Assembly: GCA_964369725.1 (NCBI GenBank)
Contig: CAYJGC010000024.1
Location: forward strand, 1-22,401
Reading direction: 5' to 3'
DNA length: 22,401 nucleotides
DNA from: Paraeggerthella sp964369725
GTDB lineage: Bacteria; Actinomycetota; Coriobacteriia; Coriobacteriales; Eggerthellaceae
Position 1 is the first letter of the stretch; every line of letters starts with the position of its first letter. Below the pieces are notes generated by a model. That model saw only the letters and a program-made list of their open reading frames with translations, was not told the origin of the DNA and made no database searches. Below are positions 22,052-22,401 of this stretch, piece by piece. Both the position numbers and the translations under genes were made by a program.

Positions 22052-22401
22052 ATGAACATCCGCCAAGCAAAAGAACAAATCAAAAATGCCATGGTTGCTT
22101 ATTTTTTGAAAGATTCATTCGGCAACTACCGCCTCCCTACCGAAAAGCAACGTCCTGTTTTTCTTCTAGGGGCACCAGGTATTGGCAAAACGGCCATTAT
22201 GGAGCAGATCGCTCAAGACCTTAACGTAGGCTTTGTCTCTTACTCAATGACTCACCACACGCGCCAAAGCGCCCTTGGTCTGCCTTTCATTGAGAAAAAG
22301 GTTTACGATGGCGTTGAGTACGACGTTTCCGAATACACCATGAGCGAAATCATTGCTGCTGTTTATGACGCCATGGAAAATACCGGACATCGCGAAGGCA
22401 T
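22052..22401 (+). CDS. MoxR-like AAA ATPase (partial, runs off the window)
   Basis: The first 116 codons of an AAA+ ATPase. Walker A GAPGIGKT (45-52) follows PVFLLG. SALGLPFI and DVSEYTMSEIIAAVYDAM come next, matching ATPases paired with DUF2201/VWA proteins. Walker B lies beyond the window edge. AAGGAG sits 9 bases before the ATG, 21 bases after the VWA stop, so the two form an operon. It would use ATP hydrolysis to remodel a target together with the VWA protein (family knowledge). The 3' end is missing, so full length and completeness cannot be judged. Confidence 0.88.
   Translation, partial: MNIRQAKEQIKNAMVAYFLKDSFGNYRLPTEKQRPVFLLGAPGIGKTAIMEQIAQDLNVGFVSYSMTHHTRQSALGLPFIEKKVYDGVEYDVSEYTMSEIIAAVYDAMENTGHREG

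Overview
The window is an ordinary-looking, gene-dense bacterial chromosome segment of roughly 50% G+C. Gene content fits a Gram-positive actinobacterium of the class Coriobacteriia (Eggerthellaceae-like, for example Cryptobacterium or Slackia relatives). The pointers are AGGAGG-type ribosome binding sites, a Gram-positive LexA/DinR-type SOS box before uvrB, an EFR1-type flavodoxin-ferredoxin, and an LRR / VWA / AAA-ATPase cluster of the kind I associate with Eggerthellaceae. The genus is inference. I see no rRNA, tRNA, CRISPR array, insertion sequence or prophage gene.

Layout. 1-1358: a stand-alone PTS-type EIIC membrane protein, closed by a strong bidirectional terminator. 1359-3691 (minus): lysC and asd, the first two steps of the aspartate pathway, with an apparent internal start inside lysC for a separate regulatory subunit. 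3871-5094 (minus): a UMF1-type MFS transporter. 5218-8525 (plus): a tight three-gene unit of a zinc-dependent phospholipase C-like protein, a TRIC/UPF0126 channel protein and a DHA2-type drug exporter. 8538-11077 (minus): recN and nfo, a DNA-repair pair. 11344-12715 (plus): a DUF368/PopT polyprenyl-phosphate translocase coupled to dtd. 12716-13076: a gene-free, structure-rich spacer. 13077-13856 (plus): EFR1 flavodoxin-ferredoxin. 13932-16082 (minus): uvrB, preceded by an AT-rich spacer holding an SOS box and several repeats. 16514-18168 (minus): mnmA and coaE, overlapping by 4 bases.

18381-22401: a divergent locus. One arm (minus) encodes a 654-residue cytoplasmic protein with two BspA/LRR_5-like modules. 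The other arm (plus) encodes a VWA-domain protein with an N-terminal metallopeptidase-like region, followed by a MoxR-like AAA ATPase that runs off the window. The MoxR-VWA pairing with a cytoplasmic LRR protein is the best candidate for an incompletely described system here. The VWA protein keeps its DxSxS metal site, but its expected HExxH motif reads HMVLH.

Several reading frames open upstream of the likely true start. I shortened UMF1, recN, popT, dtd, uvrB, the LRR gene and the VWA gene using ribosome binding sites and family N-termini.
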